Positions 52,601-61,298 of a stretch of DNA of 64,000 nt are shown in pieces. Made by a program: the position numbers and the translations under genes. Where the stretch lies: contig JAGRGQ010000003.1 of the NCBI GenBank assembly GCA_020445405.1, positions 1 through 64,000 on the forward strand, given 5' to 3'. The DNA comes from Gammaproteobacteria bacterium (lineage in GTDB: Bacteria; Pseudomonadota; Gammaproteobacteria; Chromatiales; Chromatiaceae). Each line of letters starts with the position of its first letter. Position 1 is the first letter of the stretch. Below the pieces are notes generated by a model. That model had not been told where the DNA came from. It searched no databases and saw only the letters and a program-made list of their open reading frames with translations.

Positions 52601-54741
52601 ACGGCGCCGATGAAGGCTATACCCATCATTCTGATCTCCAGGTCCGGCGCCGGCGCGTGCTTGCGTGCCACACCGAACCCGTCGATGATGTAAAAGTGGA
52701 CTCTCTTTTCACGTATGGTCTTTCTGGCGTGAGCCGGCAGTTCCCGCCACACCTCGAGCGGGGTTTGGTGCGACTGCATGATAAAGGTGCCGTCCTCGGC
52801 GATACCGCGCAGCGGATTGGTGTGACTGAAGACCATGTGGTCCGGCGACACCACGATTTCGACCTCTTCCAGTTCGGCGTTGGTTATCTTGATCGGCTCG
52901 GGACTCAACGTGATGAAGAAGTTGGTGGGGGCGCCGCTCTTCTCCGAGCCGTATTTAGGTGCGGATTTGGAGTGGACCTCCAGCACGCCGGCGAGAATAT
53001 CGGTGAGCAGTTTGCCGGTGGCGATGGTGCCGTAACCGCCGACCGAGTGAAAACGTATGCGGAAGGCGCCGGGCGGCAGCAGATGGGGATTGCGCTCCGT
53101 TTCCAGCGCCATGAACTCGGTTTCGGGGTAGGCAGCTCTGAGCCTCTCCTGCAGCGCGGCAATCCTGGGTGAGGGATTGCTGGAGAAAAACTGCGATCCC
53201 AGATAGAAAAGCGGGATATTGGTTTCGCTCTCCATGTTCTTGAACGCCGCGATCAGGTGCCGCGACTGCAGGTCGTGGGCACCCAGTCCGAAAACGCCGG
53301 TGCTTATTTTCGGCAGACTGTCAATGGACGGAATACCCAGGTGCCGTATCAGGCCATTGTTTTCCAGCGCCTTGAACAGCGCCTGGGTCACCAGTCCGGT
53401 CAGCGCCGTCACATCGCAGCGCTCCAGCACGGTCACCGCTTTTTTCCCCTTCAGCACGCTCACCAGTTCGGCTTCGGGGAACGGGTAGAGCAGCTTGATG
53501 GAGACGACGCCAACCTTTTTTCCCTGCCGCCGCAGATAACTGACCACCGCCTCCGCATCGTCGGTCACCGAACCCATGGCGACGATGACATGCTCCGCAT
53601 CGTCCGCCATATAGCTCATGACGGGGGTATAGACGCGGCCGGTGAGTTCGCCGTACTCCTGCATTGCCTGGGTGACGAAACGCGGCACTTCGTTCGCAAA
53701 ATGGGTGTGATGATCGACCGCTCCGGCCTGGAAGTCGGGCTGATTCTGCACACCGCCGGTGAGTCCCGGATTGTTGACATCCACCAGTGCCGGGACCAGC
53801 TGGCGTGTGCCCTTCTCGAATGCGTTGAGCCACTGCCGCCGCCACTGTGCGCGCAACTCCTCGGGCAGCCACTGCAGCGTATCCTGAATCTGCCCGCCGT
53901 TATTGTCGCTCTCCACCTGTTCGGCCCGTTCGCCCAGATAGCGCCTCAGCAGATCGAGATCCTGTGCGCGTATATCCTGCTGGTGCCGCTGCAGAAACTG
54001 CAGCAGTTGATGCACCCTGCCCTTGGCCCCGAACAGCAGCTCCTGCGCGACGGTGGGCGATTTGATCCGGCTCTCGGGATCGCCCAGGAACTCTTTTAGG
54101 AGTTCGGGTTCCGGCATCAGCGCCTCGCTCTGCATGTGGCTGGTGGCGAATCCGTCCATCGCATTGGCCACCGGGATCAGCGAGAGTGCGCTGACTCTGT
54201 AGCTGATCGCCGCCAGGTCGGCGGCCTCCTGCGGGTTGCTCCCGAACAGAATGGTGTAACCCGAAGGCAGCAACGCATAGACGTCATCGTGGCCAGCCAT
54301 GACGTTGAGCGAGTGCCTGGACACGACCCGGGCCGCAACCTGCAGCACGAAGCCGCCCACCCGCTTGCCCACGGTCACGTAGTGCGATTCGAGACCGTAA
54401 AGAATCCCCTGGCTGGAAGAGGCATTGGAGATGTATTTACCCCCGGTGAGTGCGGCACCCAGCGCCCCGCTCTGGGCCGAATGCTCGCCCTCCGGTTCGA
54501 AGAAAAAGGGGTGCTTGCCCCAGACATTGCAGCCGCCCTGGGCGCGGAAGGATTCGAAGATCTCTGAGATTTCCGTCGACGGTGTAATCGGATAACCAAT
54601 GACGCCGCCGCACACCTGACCCATGACGTGGGCGATAGCGCCGTTGCCATGAATCACCACCGGCATACCGGGATACTTTATCCTCTTTTCAGCCGTGTGC
54701 CGCGGTCCATTGTTGGTCCGATCATTTATCTCATTAAGCAT
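49663..54741 (-). CDS. Large 2-oxoacid:ferredoxin oxidoreductase (PFOR-like) with extra C-terminal ferredoxin domain
   Basis: A 1692-residue protein, about 500 residues longer than ordinary one-chain PFOR. The alpha part (to about 520) begins with CGGVIGYPITPSTEISE. The gamma part (about 560-760) has FHSVGGYGTIATGKLL. Two 4Fe-4S motifs follow, CTGCMECALVC near 864 and CSGCLECVDVC near 999. The beta/TPP part has GGHGGCRGCGEVTAIRLL near 1074, MGGDGATYDIGFG near 1257, and NTGGQAST; the Cys of YTSCMSEHGI completes the proximal cluster ligands. The order alpha-gamma-delta-beta is that of PFOR. A linker rich in Gly, Ala and Pro then leads to an extra C-terminal domain with CTNCKTC near 1627 and a fourth Cys in DDCDAEII. 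The substrate may be pyruvate, 2-oxoglutarate or another 2-oxoacid. ATG 54741 has GGGAG 8 nt upstream. Confidence 0.9.
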   Translation of the reverse strand: MLNEINDRTNNGPRHTAEKRIKYPGMPVVIHGNGAIAHVMGQVCGGVIGYPITPSTEISEIFESFRAQGGCNVWGKHPFFFEPEGEHSAQSGALGAALTGGKYISNASSSQGILYGLESHYVTVGKRVGGFVLQVAARVVSRHSLNVMAGHDDVYALLPSGYTILFGSNPQEAADLAAISYRVSALSLIPVANAMDGFATSHMQSEALMPEPELLKEFLGDPESRIKSPTVAQELLFGAKGRVHQLLQFLQRHQQDIRAQDLDLLRRYLGERAEQVESDNNGGQIQDTLQWLPEELRAQWRRQWLNAFEKGTRQLVPALVDVNNPGLTGGVQNQPDFQAGAVDHHTHFANEVPRFVTQAMQEYGELTGRVYTPVMSYMADDAEHVIVAMGSVTDDAEAVVSYLRRQGKKVGVVSIKLLYPFPEAELVSVLKGKKAVTVLERCDVTALTGLVTQALFKALENNGLIRHLGIPSIDSLPKISTGVFGLGAHDLQSRHLIAAFKNMESETNIPLFYLGSQFFSSNPSPRIAALQERLRAAYPETEFMALETERNPHLLPPGAFRIRFHSVGGYGTIATGKLLTDILAGVLEVHSKSAPKYGSEKSGAPTNFFITLSPEPIKITNAELEEVEIVVSPDHMVFSHTNPLRGIAEDGTFIMQSHQTPLEVWRELPAHARKTIREKRVHFYIIDGFGVARKHAPAPDLEIRMMGIAFIGAVCGHVDKVVAGTSAEAVLAKIQQQISKKFGAKGSEVVDSNMAVIRDGLESTQRVDYAEAAFLEAESLPAASNDSGIAISASMQRIAGGSQSTGLFDQDYFQEVVLDRFKDGTISEAPVIPGAGLFMPVGSAAWKDKGLFRLSVPKYIASLCTGCMECALVCPDAAIPNSVHEIHDLLLTAIQRVDATDQMKSMMSSQVFPMTKSIRDRYRNLPSKSDKAFHQVAAETLAEMALDNPTLTRAFNGMIEVLSGFSVARTRPFFDVMEKATPGNGGLYSATIDPWKCSGCLECVDVCGPGALEEQKQDAEVLASLKQTFTFLSNLPNTAPRFFNNATQPGGETKRLILDHDNYYSMTGGHGGCRGCGEVTAIRLLTATNRAIHRERNRQHIHELEDLSRQLTAKMETVEYDDHDPGRLNRMEEAVKIIERRLYNLESGPTGRGPSSATFANATGCSSVYASTFPFNAFSDPWVNSLFQDSAPVAKGIFEGISADAVEEFRAIRSARLDLEDHYNPDVHDNFFRYFHWSQFSEEELALLPAVVSMGGDGATYDIGFGALSRLLITNTPIKVVVLNTGAYSNTGGQASTSSFTAQDSDLTRFGIAHIGKQEDRKELGLIAAFHPNVLVVQTASAFQGHFMKNLMEFLNYNASPALLDTYTSCMSEHGIADDAGNRRARLAVESRMYPLFVHDPRKGATLAERFSLDGNPDIGKDWTMSTIQYVDEDGSTKLKEIPFTPADFGLHEGRFKKHYSALNGAAKSMPVHEYIELSEQERYGIAPFIWSTDDQMRLIRLAVSPAIVDLTEERRRNWRMLEYLSGLHIDRMNQEHLDEVEQWREKYQRSNQERESSIDAIARGMSELATASSAPLGGGGGMTETPLPMPRAERQSGAAQANAAPAAGQKQPLVRIAEDDMAKCTNCKTCYQDLSELFEKTTIVVDGKALEVSRVIPGALEKIELTPELIAKAARIADDCDAEIIQFSQPQ

Positions 54742-55393
54742 CGATGCACTCCCGACGAGTAAATAGTTTGGAAAATCATGTAAGCCCGCTTGCAAAAACC
54801 CCGCTTTCGGTAAGTATAAATTCCAAGCTTGTCAAGGGCGTACGTGGAAAAATTATAGTAAAAATTGTCCATCCGGAATCGTAGGCGGGAATTGTGACAG
54901 TTTGATTTATGCCGACCTCCCGGGCACCATTTTGTCAGCTGGATGACATGAATCAATTTGATAATTATTAAATTACCCAATAGCAATATCCTCCCTGTTT
55001 GCGCTACCCGGCCCGACAGCAGTTTACCGGCGGGAAGTTGAAAAATCCTGGATTCGGTCAATGAACTTGGAGTTATAAGCATATAACCGGAGGGCGCATG
55101 CCTGAGCCGTAACTGCAGCATCATCCCGTGCCGGTACGGTCAGGGCGTCTGACCGGGCCGGAATAGAGCCCTGTGCCGGTGGCGTCGCGTGGATCCCTCC
55201 GCGCTCCCCCGGCGCGTCATATCTGCTGTCAGATCGTTATACCGCCAGCCCCGTTGCGGATTCACGCCGCCCGTCGGCCGCCGGCTCGCAGCACTGGACA
55301 CGGGCCTGCTTATATGGTGTCCTTCCGCAATCAATCGTCTGAATAATGCAGTCGGTCCGCGACTGCCAAACAAAACAGGATGGAAGCAACACG
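54742..55393. other. Divergent intergenic region between the PFOR-like and pentapeptide-repeat genes
   Basis: A 652-bp gene-free stretch. The left third is AT-rich and should contain the promoter of the PFOR-Nfn operon: a TATAAT on the minus strand near 54855 and a TTGACA near 54825-54830 are present but not well spaced. An inverted repeat lies at 54933-54948 and a short palindrome ATCAATTTGAT just beyond. The GC-rich right half shows nothing I can assign. Confidence 0.5.
54933..54948. promoter_or_regulatory. Candidate operator upstream of the PFOR-like operon
   Basis: TGTCA-n6-TGACA is a perfect 5-bp inverted repeat with 6-nt spacing, about 190 bp upstream of the PFOR-like start, in the AT-rich part of the region. 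The binding protein is unknown. Confidence 0.3.
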
Positions 55394-55804
55394 ATGGCAA
55401 ACCAAGAGGCGCTGAACTTATTACGCAGTGGTCAGGTGGACGCATATAACAAATGGATAAAATTGAGGAGAAAAGAGACCGAGAAGGGCGTCAACCTGAA
55501 CGACCAGGACCTCAGCGGCCTTAAATTGCACTTTGTTGACCTGCGCGATGCCCGACTTAACGGCGCCAACCTGCAGGGCGCCGAACTGGAAGGCGCGGAC
55601 CTGCGCAAGGCGCGCCTGCGCGGAGCCGACCTGGAAGGGGCAAACCTGCACAATGCGCGTCTGCGCGGGGCCGACCTGCGCAATGCAAACCTGAGCAGGG
55701 CCAACCTCGAGCAGGCCAAACTCAAGAAGGCCAAGTGCAAGGGTGCGATATTCGAGGGAGCCAACCTCCAGGGGGTCAACCTCAAGGATGTCAAGGCGCT
55801 GTAA
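55394..55804 (+). CDS. Pentapeptide-repeat protein
   Basis: A 136-residue protein. A short N-terminal helical region (LNLLRSGQVDAYNKWIKLRRKE) precedes about 15 consecutive A(D/N)LxX pentapeptides from DLSGLKLHFVDLRDARLNGANL to the end, which would form a right-handed quadrilateral beta-helix. No signal peptide is present, so it is probably cytoplasmic. The short N-terminal segment resembles that of pentapeptide proteins in which the repeat is a binding module. Partner unknown. ATG 55394 is preferred over the open frame from 55346; a GGA-rich stretch lies before it. It stands alone between two divergent units and converges with the aldo/keto reductase gene. Confidence 0.9.
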   Translation: MANQEALNLLRSGQVDAYNKWIKLRRKETEKGVNLNDQDLSGLKLHFVDLRDARLNGANLQGAELEGADLRKARLRGADLEGANLHNARLRGADLRNANLSRANLEQAKLKKAKCKGAIFEGANLQGVNLKDVKAL

Positions 55805-55829
55805 GCAGCGAAAAACCCCGTATCCGGTG

Positions 55830-56768
55830 CTATAGTGCGGCGAAGTAAGCCTCCATCCGAGCACGCATCGCATTATCGGGAAGCACGCCGTAACCGGCCC
55901 CCATATTGTCGATCATATGATGCACCTTCGATGTGGCCGGAATCGCGCAGGTCACCGCAGGGTGCGATACCGCATATTTCAGGAAGAACTGCCCCCAGCT
56001 GCTGCACCCGATCTCCCGCGCCCATTCCGGCAGCGGCCTGTTACGCGTTTTTCCAAACAGGCCGCCGCGCGCGAATGGCCGATTGACAATCACCGCGATG
56101 CCTTTTTCCAACGCCAGCGGCAACAGCACCCGCTCCACCTCCCGGTTTTCTATGTTGTAACTGAGCTGAACGAAATCGAACGGGTGCTGTTTGAGGATGG
56201 ATGCCAGTTCGGCATGGCTGCGCCCATGCGAGGTGGTTATTCCCAGATAGCGAATGCCCCCCCGGCTCTTCATCTGCTTCAGCGTCTCCAGCTGTATCCG
56301 CCAGTCCCGCAGATTGTGTATCTGCATCAGATCGAAATGGTTTATGCCCCAGAGCCGGCGGGAATGCTCGATCTGCTGTTTACCGCTCTCCTCGCCATCG
56401 GTCCAGACCTTGCTGGCCGCGAACAGCGCGTCCGGCCGCTTTACGCCGTTCAACAGAATACCGATCACCTTTTCGGCAGAGCCGTACATTGGCGAAGAGT
56501 CGATGAGCGTACCGCCAAGCGTGAAAAACGTCTCCAGTACGCCGCCGAGACGGTCCATCATCCCGCTGTCGCCCAGCGCGTCGAAAGTGCGCGAGGTGCC
56601 CATGCCTATCACCGGAACCGGTTCGCCGGTCGTGGGTATGTTTTTTCTGATCAGAGGATCGCCGGCGGCATGCAGGCCGCCGGGCCGTATCCAGCAGCCC
56701 CCCGCCAGGGCCGCGAATAGTTTGAGAAACGCTCTGCGACTGTGTCTGTTCTCATCCCGTCCGTTCAT
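55830..56768 (-). CDS. Tat-exported aldo/keto reductase
   Basis: A 312-residue aldo/keto reductase-fold protein with a twin-arginine signal at its N-terminus (HSRRAFLKLFAALAGGCW), so it should be folded and carry its cofactor before export to the periplasm. The barrel has PVIGMGTSRTFDALGD, GTLIDSSPMYGSAEKVIG (AKR catalytic Asp and Tyr), FAASKVWTDG (Lys), FDLMQIHNLRDWR (His replaced by the MQIHN segment) and YLGITTSHGRSHAELASIL. The C-terminal NADP region has PFARGGLFGKTR and AIPATSKVHHMIDNMGA. It overlaps the start of the transporter gene's end by 17 nt and is the second gene of a two-gene unit. Confidence 0.88.
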   Translation of the reverse strand: MNGRDENRHSRRAFLKLFAALAGGCWIRPGGLHAAGDPLIRKNIPTTGEPVPVIGMGTSRTFDALGDSGMMDRLGGVLETFFTLGGTLIDSSPMYGSAEKVIGILLNGVKRPDALFAASKVWTDGEESGKQQIEHSRRLWGINHFDLMQIHNLRDWRIQLETLKQMKSRGGIRYLGITTSHGRSHAELASILKQHPFDFVQLSYNIENREVERVLLPLALEKGIAVIVNRPFARGGLFGKTRNRPLPEWAREIGCSSWGQFFLKYAVSHPAVTCAIPATSKVHHMIDNMGAGYGVLPDNAMRARMEAYFAAL

Positions 56769-58107
56769 CTCTCACCCCCTCGCTAAATTCAGACTCTGCC
56801 TGCCCGCCCAACACGTTCTGCCGCCGGCCGAGAGCAAACGCGATCCAGGCCCATGCCAGCGACAACGGCACCGAGATCCAGGCGATGGCTGTCAGAGAGA
56901 GACCAAAACCGCGCAGCCCGGCGTAGACCCAGGAGCTCAGCGCATCGCCTCCGCGGTAGACCACCGTATCGATAAAATTTTTCGCTTTGTACTTCTCCTC
57001 GCGGCTGACCACCACATACAGCATCTCCCGCGCGGGACGCATAATGGCATAGTTGCCGGCGCGTCTGATCACCTGAACCACGATCAGCACCGGCAGCAAC
57101 GGCTGCAATCCCAACACCAGAAAGCCGGCACTGAGCAGCATCGGTATCAGCGCCAGAGTCATACCCAGACCCAGCCATTTGACCAGACGCCCGGTAAAAA
57201 ACGCCTGGATTGCCAGCGTCAGCACGTTGACCGCAAAGTCAATACCGGCAAAAACAGCGGTTCGCGTGGCGGAGTCGTCGAATGCGTCCCGGACGATTTG
57301 TGCCTGCTGCAGATAGAGAAAGGTGGACAGCGACGCGTAAAGCACGATCAGCGCGCAGATACCCAGGAGGTAGGGAGAGCGCAGGACCAGTAGAAAACCG
57401 TTCAGGATTGCACCGCCCAGCGGCGCCTCCGCTTCCCCTGTACGGGTGCTGCCGGCGACCTCGCCGGAAACCGTTCTCCGCTGCCAGGCGATCAGGCGAA
57501 GTATAGAGACGATCGCCAGCGCGAGCAGTGCCGCCGATATCAGAAGCATCTGGCCGGTGCCCACCTGTCGCACCAGCACCGCGGTCAATGCCGGGCCGGC
57601 GATCGCGCCGGTCGTTCCTCCGGCCGCGATGAACCCGAACAGGCGCTGCGCCTGCTCATTGCGAAACAGATCGGCCATGAAACTCCAGAATACGGATACG
57701 ACAAACAGGTTATAGACACTGAGCCAGACGAAAAAGAGACCGGCAACGCGGTTGACCCCGGCGTTCGTCTCGAACAGCAGGTAGAACACCAGAATGTTGG
57801 CAATGAAAAAACCGTAGACCAGCGGAAGAAACCGCCGGCGCGGGTAACGGGAGGTTATCCAGCCAAATAATGGCACCACCGCCAACATGGCGATGAATGT
57901 GCCGGTAAACAGCCATTGCATCCGTTCAACACCTGCGGTGACGCCCATTTCATCGCGAATCGGCCGAAGTATGTAATAACTGCTGAGCAGGAAGAAAAAA
58001 TAGAGAAATGACCAGAGGAGCGCACGACCCTCGCCCTGCTTCAGGTCGATCGCGCGCTGCAAAAAGCGCTGCAGAACTGACGTTGCCGGGTGACGTCTGG
58101 AGTGCAT
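56752..58107 (-). CDS. MFS transporter of the Npt/TlcA-like (nucleotide transporter-related) group
   Basis: A 451-residue membrane protein with about 12 transmembrane helices. The N-terminal KQGEGRALLWSFLYFFFLLSSYYILRPIRDEMGV, with the LRPIRDE motif, and later FNEQAQRLFGFIAAGGTTGAIAGP are typical of bacterial MFS proteins that resemble ATP/ADP-translocase (Npt1/Npt2, TlcA) members. Free-living members are of unknown substrate; nucleotide transport should not be assumed. A conserved RPAREMLYVVVSREEKYKAKNFIDTVVYRGGDALSSW segment near residue 350 is also present in that group. It overlaps the Tat-exported aldo/keto reductase by 17 nt, which suggests a joint function. Confidence 0.8.
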   Translation of the reverse strand: MHSRRHPATSVLQRFLQRAIDLKQGEGRALLWSFLYFFFLLSSYYILRPIRDEMGVTAGVERMQWLFTGTFIAMLAVVPLFGWITSRYPRRRFLPLVYGFFIANILVFYLLFETNAGVNRVAGLFFVWLSVYNLFVVSVFWSFMADLFRNEQAQRLFGFIAAGGTTGAIAGPALTAVLVRQVGTGQMLLISAALLALAIVSILRLIAWQRRTVSGEVAGSTRTGEAEAPLGGAILNGFLLVLRSPYLLGICALIVLYASLSTFLYLQQAQIVRDAFDDSATRTAVFAGIDFAVNVLTLAIQAFFTGRLVKWLGLGMTLALIPMLLSAGFLVLGLQPLLPVLIVVQVIRRAGNYAIMRPAREMLYVVVSREEKYKAKNFIDTVVYRGGDALSSWVYAGLRGFGLSLTAIAWISVPLSLAWAWIAFALGRRQNVLGGQAESEFSEGVRDERTG

Positions 58108-58471
58108 GGCGTCTGAGTCAATTTACCGGAGCATGACAATTCGGGATTCCCTGACTACGCGGACCGGGGCCCGCATCCCCAGTATAGGCAGGCAGCGGAA
58201 AATATTCACGACATCGAAGCCGTCGGCTCCTCCCGTCTGCGGTACAAGCCATCTGCACTGATCAGCACGGATTTCCGGCGGGCGCGATGCCGCGGTGTCC
58301 GGTCCCCGACCGAAAACGACACCCTCCGTTGGTCCGGCGCGGGCCGGCGGCGGCGGGGTTTTGAAAAACAAGTGAATCCAATTGGGTTATTATGCAACCG
58401 TAGATGACGAAATCGAACTTTAACCTAATGCCGGCCATGAGCGCCCGGGCATTGGCTGCCGGGAGTTCCAG
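58108..58471. other. Divergent intergenic region between MFS transporter and histidine kinase genes
   Basis: A 364-bp stretch with no supported gene. An AT-rich segment around 58360-58400 (TTGAAA, TATTAT with an over-long spacer) may be the promoter of the histidine kinase gene, and a GGGAG site precedes its ATG. Confidence 0.5.
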
Positions 58472-60514
58472 ATGAGGTTTTTTCCTGCCCATGCGCTGAA
58501 ATCCGCGCTGCTGATCATGCTGCGGATTCCGGTTATGGGGCTGGAATGGTACCAGCGGAAATATGGCGTGAAACCGCACGCTCCGTCGCGCATCGGGGCG
58601 TTGTGGTGGGGCTACTTTCCGGTGTTCCTGGTGGCGATGCTGGGTCTCGCCAATACGCTCTATTTCTTCCGCCAGGTTTCCAGTTCGGAACGGCAGCAGG
58701 TCACCAGCGCGTTTAACGGGGCATCCCAGGACCGGGTGCTGGTGGTGAGCAGGGAGATAGAGTCCGCGCTGGCCACGATCCTCGACATCGCCACTTACTT
58801 CGAAGCGTCGCCCCAGGTCAGACGCCGGGAGTTCCGCAAGTTCGTTGAACCCGCGATCAAACGCCAGAAGGGCATCGTGGCGTTGGAGTGGATACCGGTG
58901 GTAAAGCAGCAGGAGCGGGAAGAGTTCGAGAACAACGCGCGCCGAAGCTTTCCCCCCTTCTCGATCAAAGAGAGCGCTGAGTCGGGCGAACTGGTTGAGG
59001 CTTCCAGCCACAGTGAATACCTGCCGGTGCTCTACGTGCAGCCCTACCAGCAGAACAGGGATCTGCTGGGTCTGGATCTGGCATCCGACCGCGTCATTTC
59101 CGCGCTGTTCGCACGCAGCCGCGAGACCAGACAACTGCAGGTATCCGAACCCGTTATCCTGCTCGATGAGCAGGCGAAAGAGCGCGGCTTCACGGTATCG
59201 GTGCCTGTATTTCACCCGGAAAATGACGCTGCTGACGGCGAGGAGGAGCCAACCCAGGCCCGGCTCTCCCCGATCAGGGGTTTTGCGGTCGGCGTCTATC
59301 GTATCGCGGATATCGTTGAACGGGCTCTGGAAAGCCTCAGTCCGGCCGGTATAGATATCCGGTTTTTTGATGTAACAGACAAATCGGGTCGCGTTGAACT
59401 GTACGAACACGGTTCGCGTCAGCGAACCGATGCCGACCTGACCGGGAGACGCAAGCCCGCCGTCAGACTGAGCTACGTACACGATCTTTCGATCGGCGGC
59501 CGCCAGTGGCAGATAGTCTGTACGCCTATCCCCGGCAGCTATCAGCCGGACAGCTGGGGCGGCTGGGTCGTCATGGTGGGGGGACTCGCTTTTACCGTGC
59601 TGCTCACCATCTATGTTTACACGCTGGTGGGGCGGGCCAGAAAGATCAGACAGCTGGTGGAACTGCGCACCGCGGAATTGATCGATGTCAACGCTGCGCT
59701 GAACAACGAGATTCTCGAGAGGCGGGCCGCGGAAAAGGAGTTGAAGGAGCTGAACGACGATCTGGAATACCGGGTCGTGGTGCGCAGTTCGGAGGCGGAA
59801 CGCCGCGCCCGCGACCTGGAACAGTTCGCCTACGTGGCCTCGCACGACCTGAAGGCGCCGCTGCGGGCAATCAGCAACCTCACGGACTGGATCAGCGAGG
59901 ACCTGGAGGGCAAACTCAATGCAGAGTCGGCGGAGCAGCTCGCGCTGCTGCAGGACCGTGTCCAGCGCATGAACGCACTGATCGAAGGCTTGCTCGAATA
60001 TTCACGGGTGGGACGGACCGCAGGTTCGGATTCGCTGGTCGATACCCACGAGTTGCTGAAGGAGATTGTCGACTCGCTATCACCGCCCAAGGGCTTCACT
60101 ATCAAGCTCGGTAAGGAGTTGCCGGTGTTTCATACCGACCGGCTGCTGCTCGGACAGGTATTTTCCAACCTCATCAGCAACAGCCTGAAACACCATGGCG
60201 GAAAAAAGGGCCGTATCAGGATCGAATGCAGAAAAATCGGACAATTTTATGAATTCTCGGTCTCGGACGACGGAGTGGGCATTGCGCCCGAGTACCATAA
60301 CAAGGTGTTTATGATTTTCCAGACGCTGCAGGCAAAGGACTACGGCAGCAATACCGGCATCGGCCTGGCGCTGGTGAAAAAAATCGTCGAGGAGCAGGGA
60401 GGCTGGATAACATTGGAGTCGCAACCGGGAAAAGGTACGCTGTTCCGGTTCGCCTGGCCCGCCGAATTCAACAATAAGCCGGACGACGAGGATACCTTCA
60501 CCTTCCCGTCCTGA
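58472..60514 (+). CDS. CHASE-domain sensor histidine kinase
   Basis: A 680-residue hybrid-free sensor kinase. One N-terminal membrane helix (LWWGYFPVFLVAMLGLANTLYFF, about residues 46-68) precedes a periplasmic CHASE-type domain (about 70-370; VALEWIPVVKQQERE and GFTVSVPVFHPE). A second helix (about 362-385) leads into a coiled coil (VELRTAELIDVNAALNNEILERRAAEKELKELNDDLEYRV). The HisKA box is FAYVASHDLKAPLRAISNLTDWI and the HATPase has NLISNSLKHHG, VSDDGVGIAPEYH and NTGIGLALVKKIVEEQGG. The SHDLKAPLR kinase type usually pairs with stand-alone CheY-like regulators; one follows 125 bp downstream. The N-terminal cytoplasmic segment of about 45 residues is longer than usual. Ligand unknown. Confidence 0.92.
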   Translation: MRFFPAHALKSALLIMLRIPVMGLEWYQRKYGVKPHAPSRIGALWWGYFPVFLVAMLGLANTLYFFRQVSSSERQQVTSAFNGASQDRVLVVSREIESALATILDIATYFEASPQVRRREFRKFVEPAIKRQKGIVALEWIPVVKQQEREEFENNARRSFPPFSIKESAESGELVEASSHSEYLPVLYVQPYQQNRDLLGLDLASDRVISALFARSRETRQLQVSEPVILLDEQAKERGFTVSVPVFHPENDAADGEEEPTQARLSPIRGFAVGVYRIADIVERALESLSPAGIDIRFFDVTDKSGRVELYEHGSRQRTDADLTGRRKPAVRLSYVHDLSIGGRQWQIVCTPIPGSYQPDSWGGWVVMVGGLAFTVLLTIYVYTLVGRARKIRQLVELRTAELIDVNAALNNEILERRAAEKELKELNDDLEYRVVVRSSEAERRARDLEQFAYVASHDLKAPLRAISNLTDWISEDLEGKLNAESAEQLALLQDRVQRMNALIEGLLEYSRVGRTAGSDSLVDTHELLKEIVDSLSPPKGFTIKLGKELPVFHTDRLLLGQVFSNLISNSLKHHGGKKGRIRIECRKIGQFYEFSVSDDGVGIAPEYHNKVFMIFQTLQAKDYGSNTGIGLALVKKIVEEQGGWITLESQPGKGTLFRFAWPAEFNNKPDDEDTFTFPS

Positions 60515-60639
60515 CAGAGGTCTTCACATGCGTCTTTTTTTGTTGGATAGTTCAAAACAGGACAATAACTTAGATTAATTCTCCGTTGGAAGTTAGAATG
60601 GTTGTTTGAAGAAGAGTTAAACGTGCCGGATAGAGCGCC

Positions 60640-61056
60640 ATGCTGGATAGTGACATAGGAATTCTGCTGATCGAAGACGACCGGGTCGATATCATGACCG
60701 TGCAGCGTGCGTTCAGAAAAAATAATGTCGGCAATCCACTGTACATCGCGCGCACCGGGGTGGAGGCCCTGGGCATGCTGAAAGGGGTCGGCCATGAGAA
60801 GATCAACCCGCCGCCCGGCCTGATACTGCTCGATCTCAATCTGCCGCGCATGAGCGGCATCGAGTTTCTGGAAAAGATGCGCAGCGATCCCGAGCTGCGG
60901 AAGATACGCATTATCGTGCTGACCTCATCCAACGAACCGCGCGACAGAGAGGCGGCATTCAAGTACGAAGTCGACGACTATATCGTCAAGCCCCACTCAT
61001 TCGAGGAGTTCAATCGGGTCATCGCCACCGTTCTCGCCTTCTGGGAAAACGATTGA
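60640..61056 (+). CDS. CheY-like response regulator (Rcp1 type)
   Basis: A 138-residue single receiver domain without output. ILLIEDDRVDIMTVQRAFRKN has the acidic pair, LILLDLNLPRMSGIEFLEKMR holds the phospho-Asp, VLTSSNEPRDREAAFKYEVDDYIVKPHSFEEF the Thr/Ser and Lys. The long loop between helix 2 and strand 3 (VGHEKINPPPG) and the LPRMSG motif match the Rcp1-like regulators that partner SHDLKAPLR-type kinases such as phytochromes. It most likely receives phosphate from the kinase just upstream. Target unknown. Confidence 0.92.
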   Translation: MLDSDIGILLIEDDRVDIMTVQRAFRKNNVGNPLYIARTGVEALGMLKGVGHEKINPPPGLILLDLNLPRMSGIEFLEKMRSDPELRKIRIIVLTSSNEPRDREAAFKYEVDDYIVKPHSFEEFNRVIATVLAFWEND

Positions 61057-61298
61057 ACCGCTCAGCGGTGACACCGGAATCCATCAGCCATCGTACGGCC
61101 CCCCGCGAACCGCATACCGGCAGGGCGCGCTGCGCAGCACAAAGCAGGAACGCCGCGTCAGCGGTGCAACACAGCAGGTAGATTTTACCGGCACGACTCC
61201 CGTGGGACCGGGCAATTCGGCTCTTGGCCTGATTGCGGCTCGCCGATGTCGCTTCTGCGGTTCCAAGCTCGCGGCCGCGGGGGGTTAAGAGACGGGTT

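Noticed and set aside
49525..53172. Very long open frame (about 1215 codons) on the plus strand
   Set aside because: It lies antisense to the PFOR-like gene, is rich in His, Arg, Gln and Gly as expected of an antisense frame of GC-rich coding DNA, and shows no domain.
54825..54860. Sigma-70 promoter of the PFOR-like operon
   Set aside because: TTGACA and TATAAT are both present on the minus strand but in the wrong order or spacing to form one promoter, so it is only noted in the intergenic entry.
58262..59845. Minus-strand frame of 527 codons
   Set aside because: Antisense to the CHASE histidine kinase, whose domains are all present; composition is that of a shadow frame.
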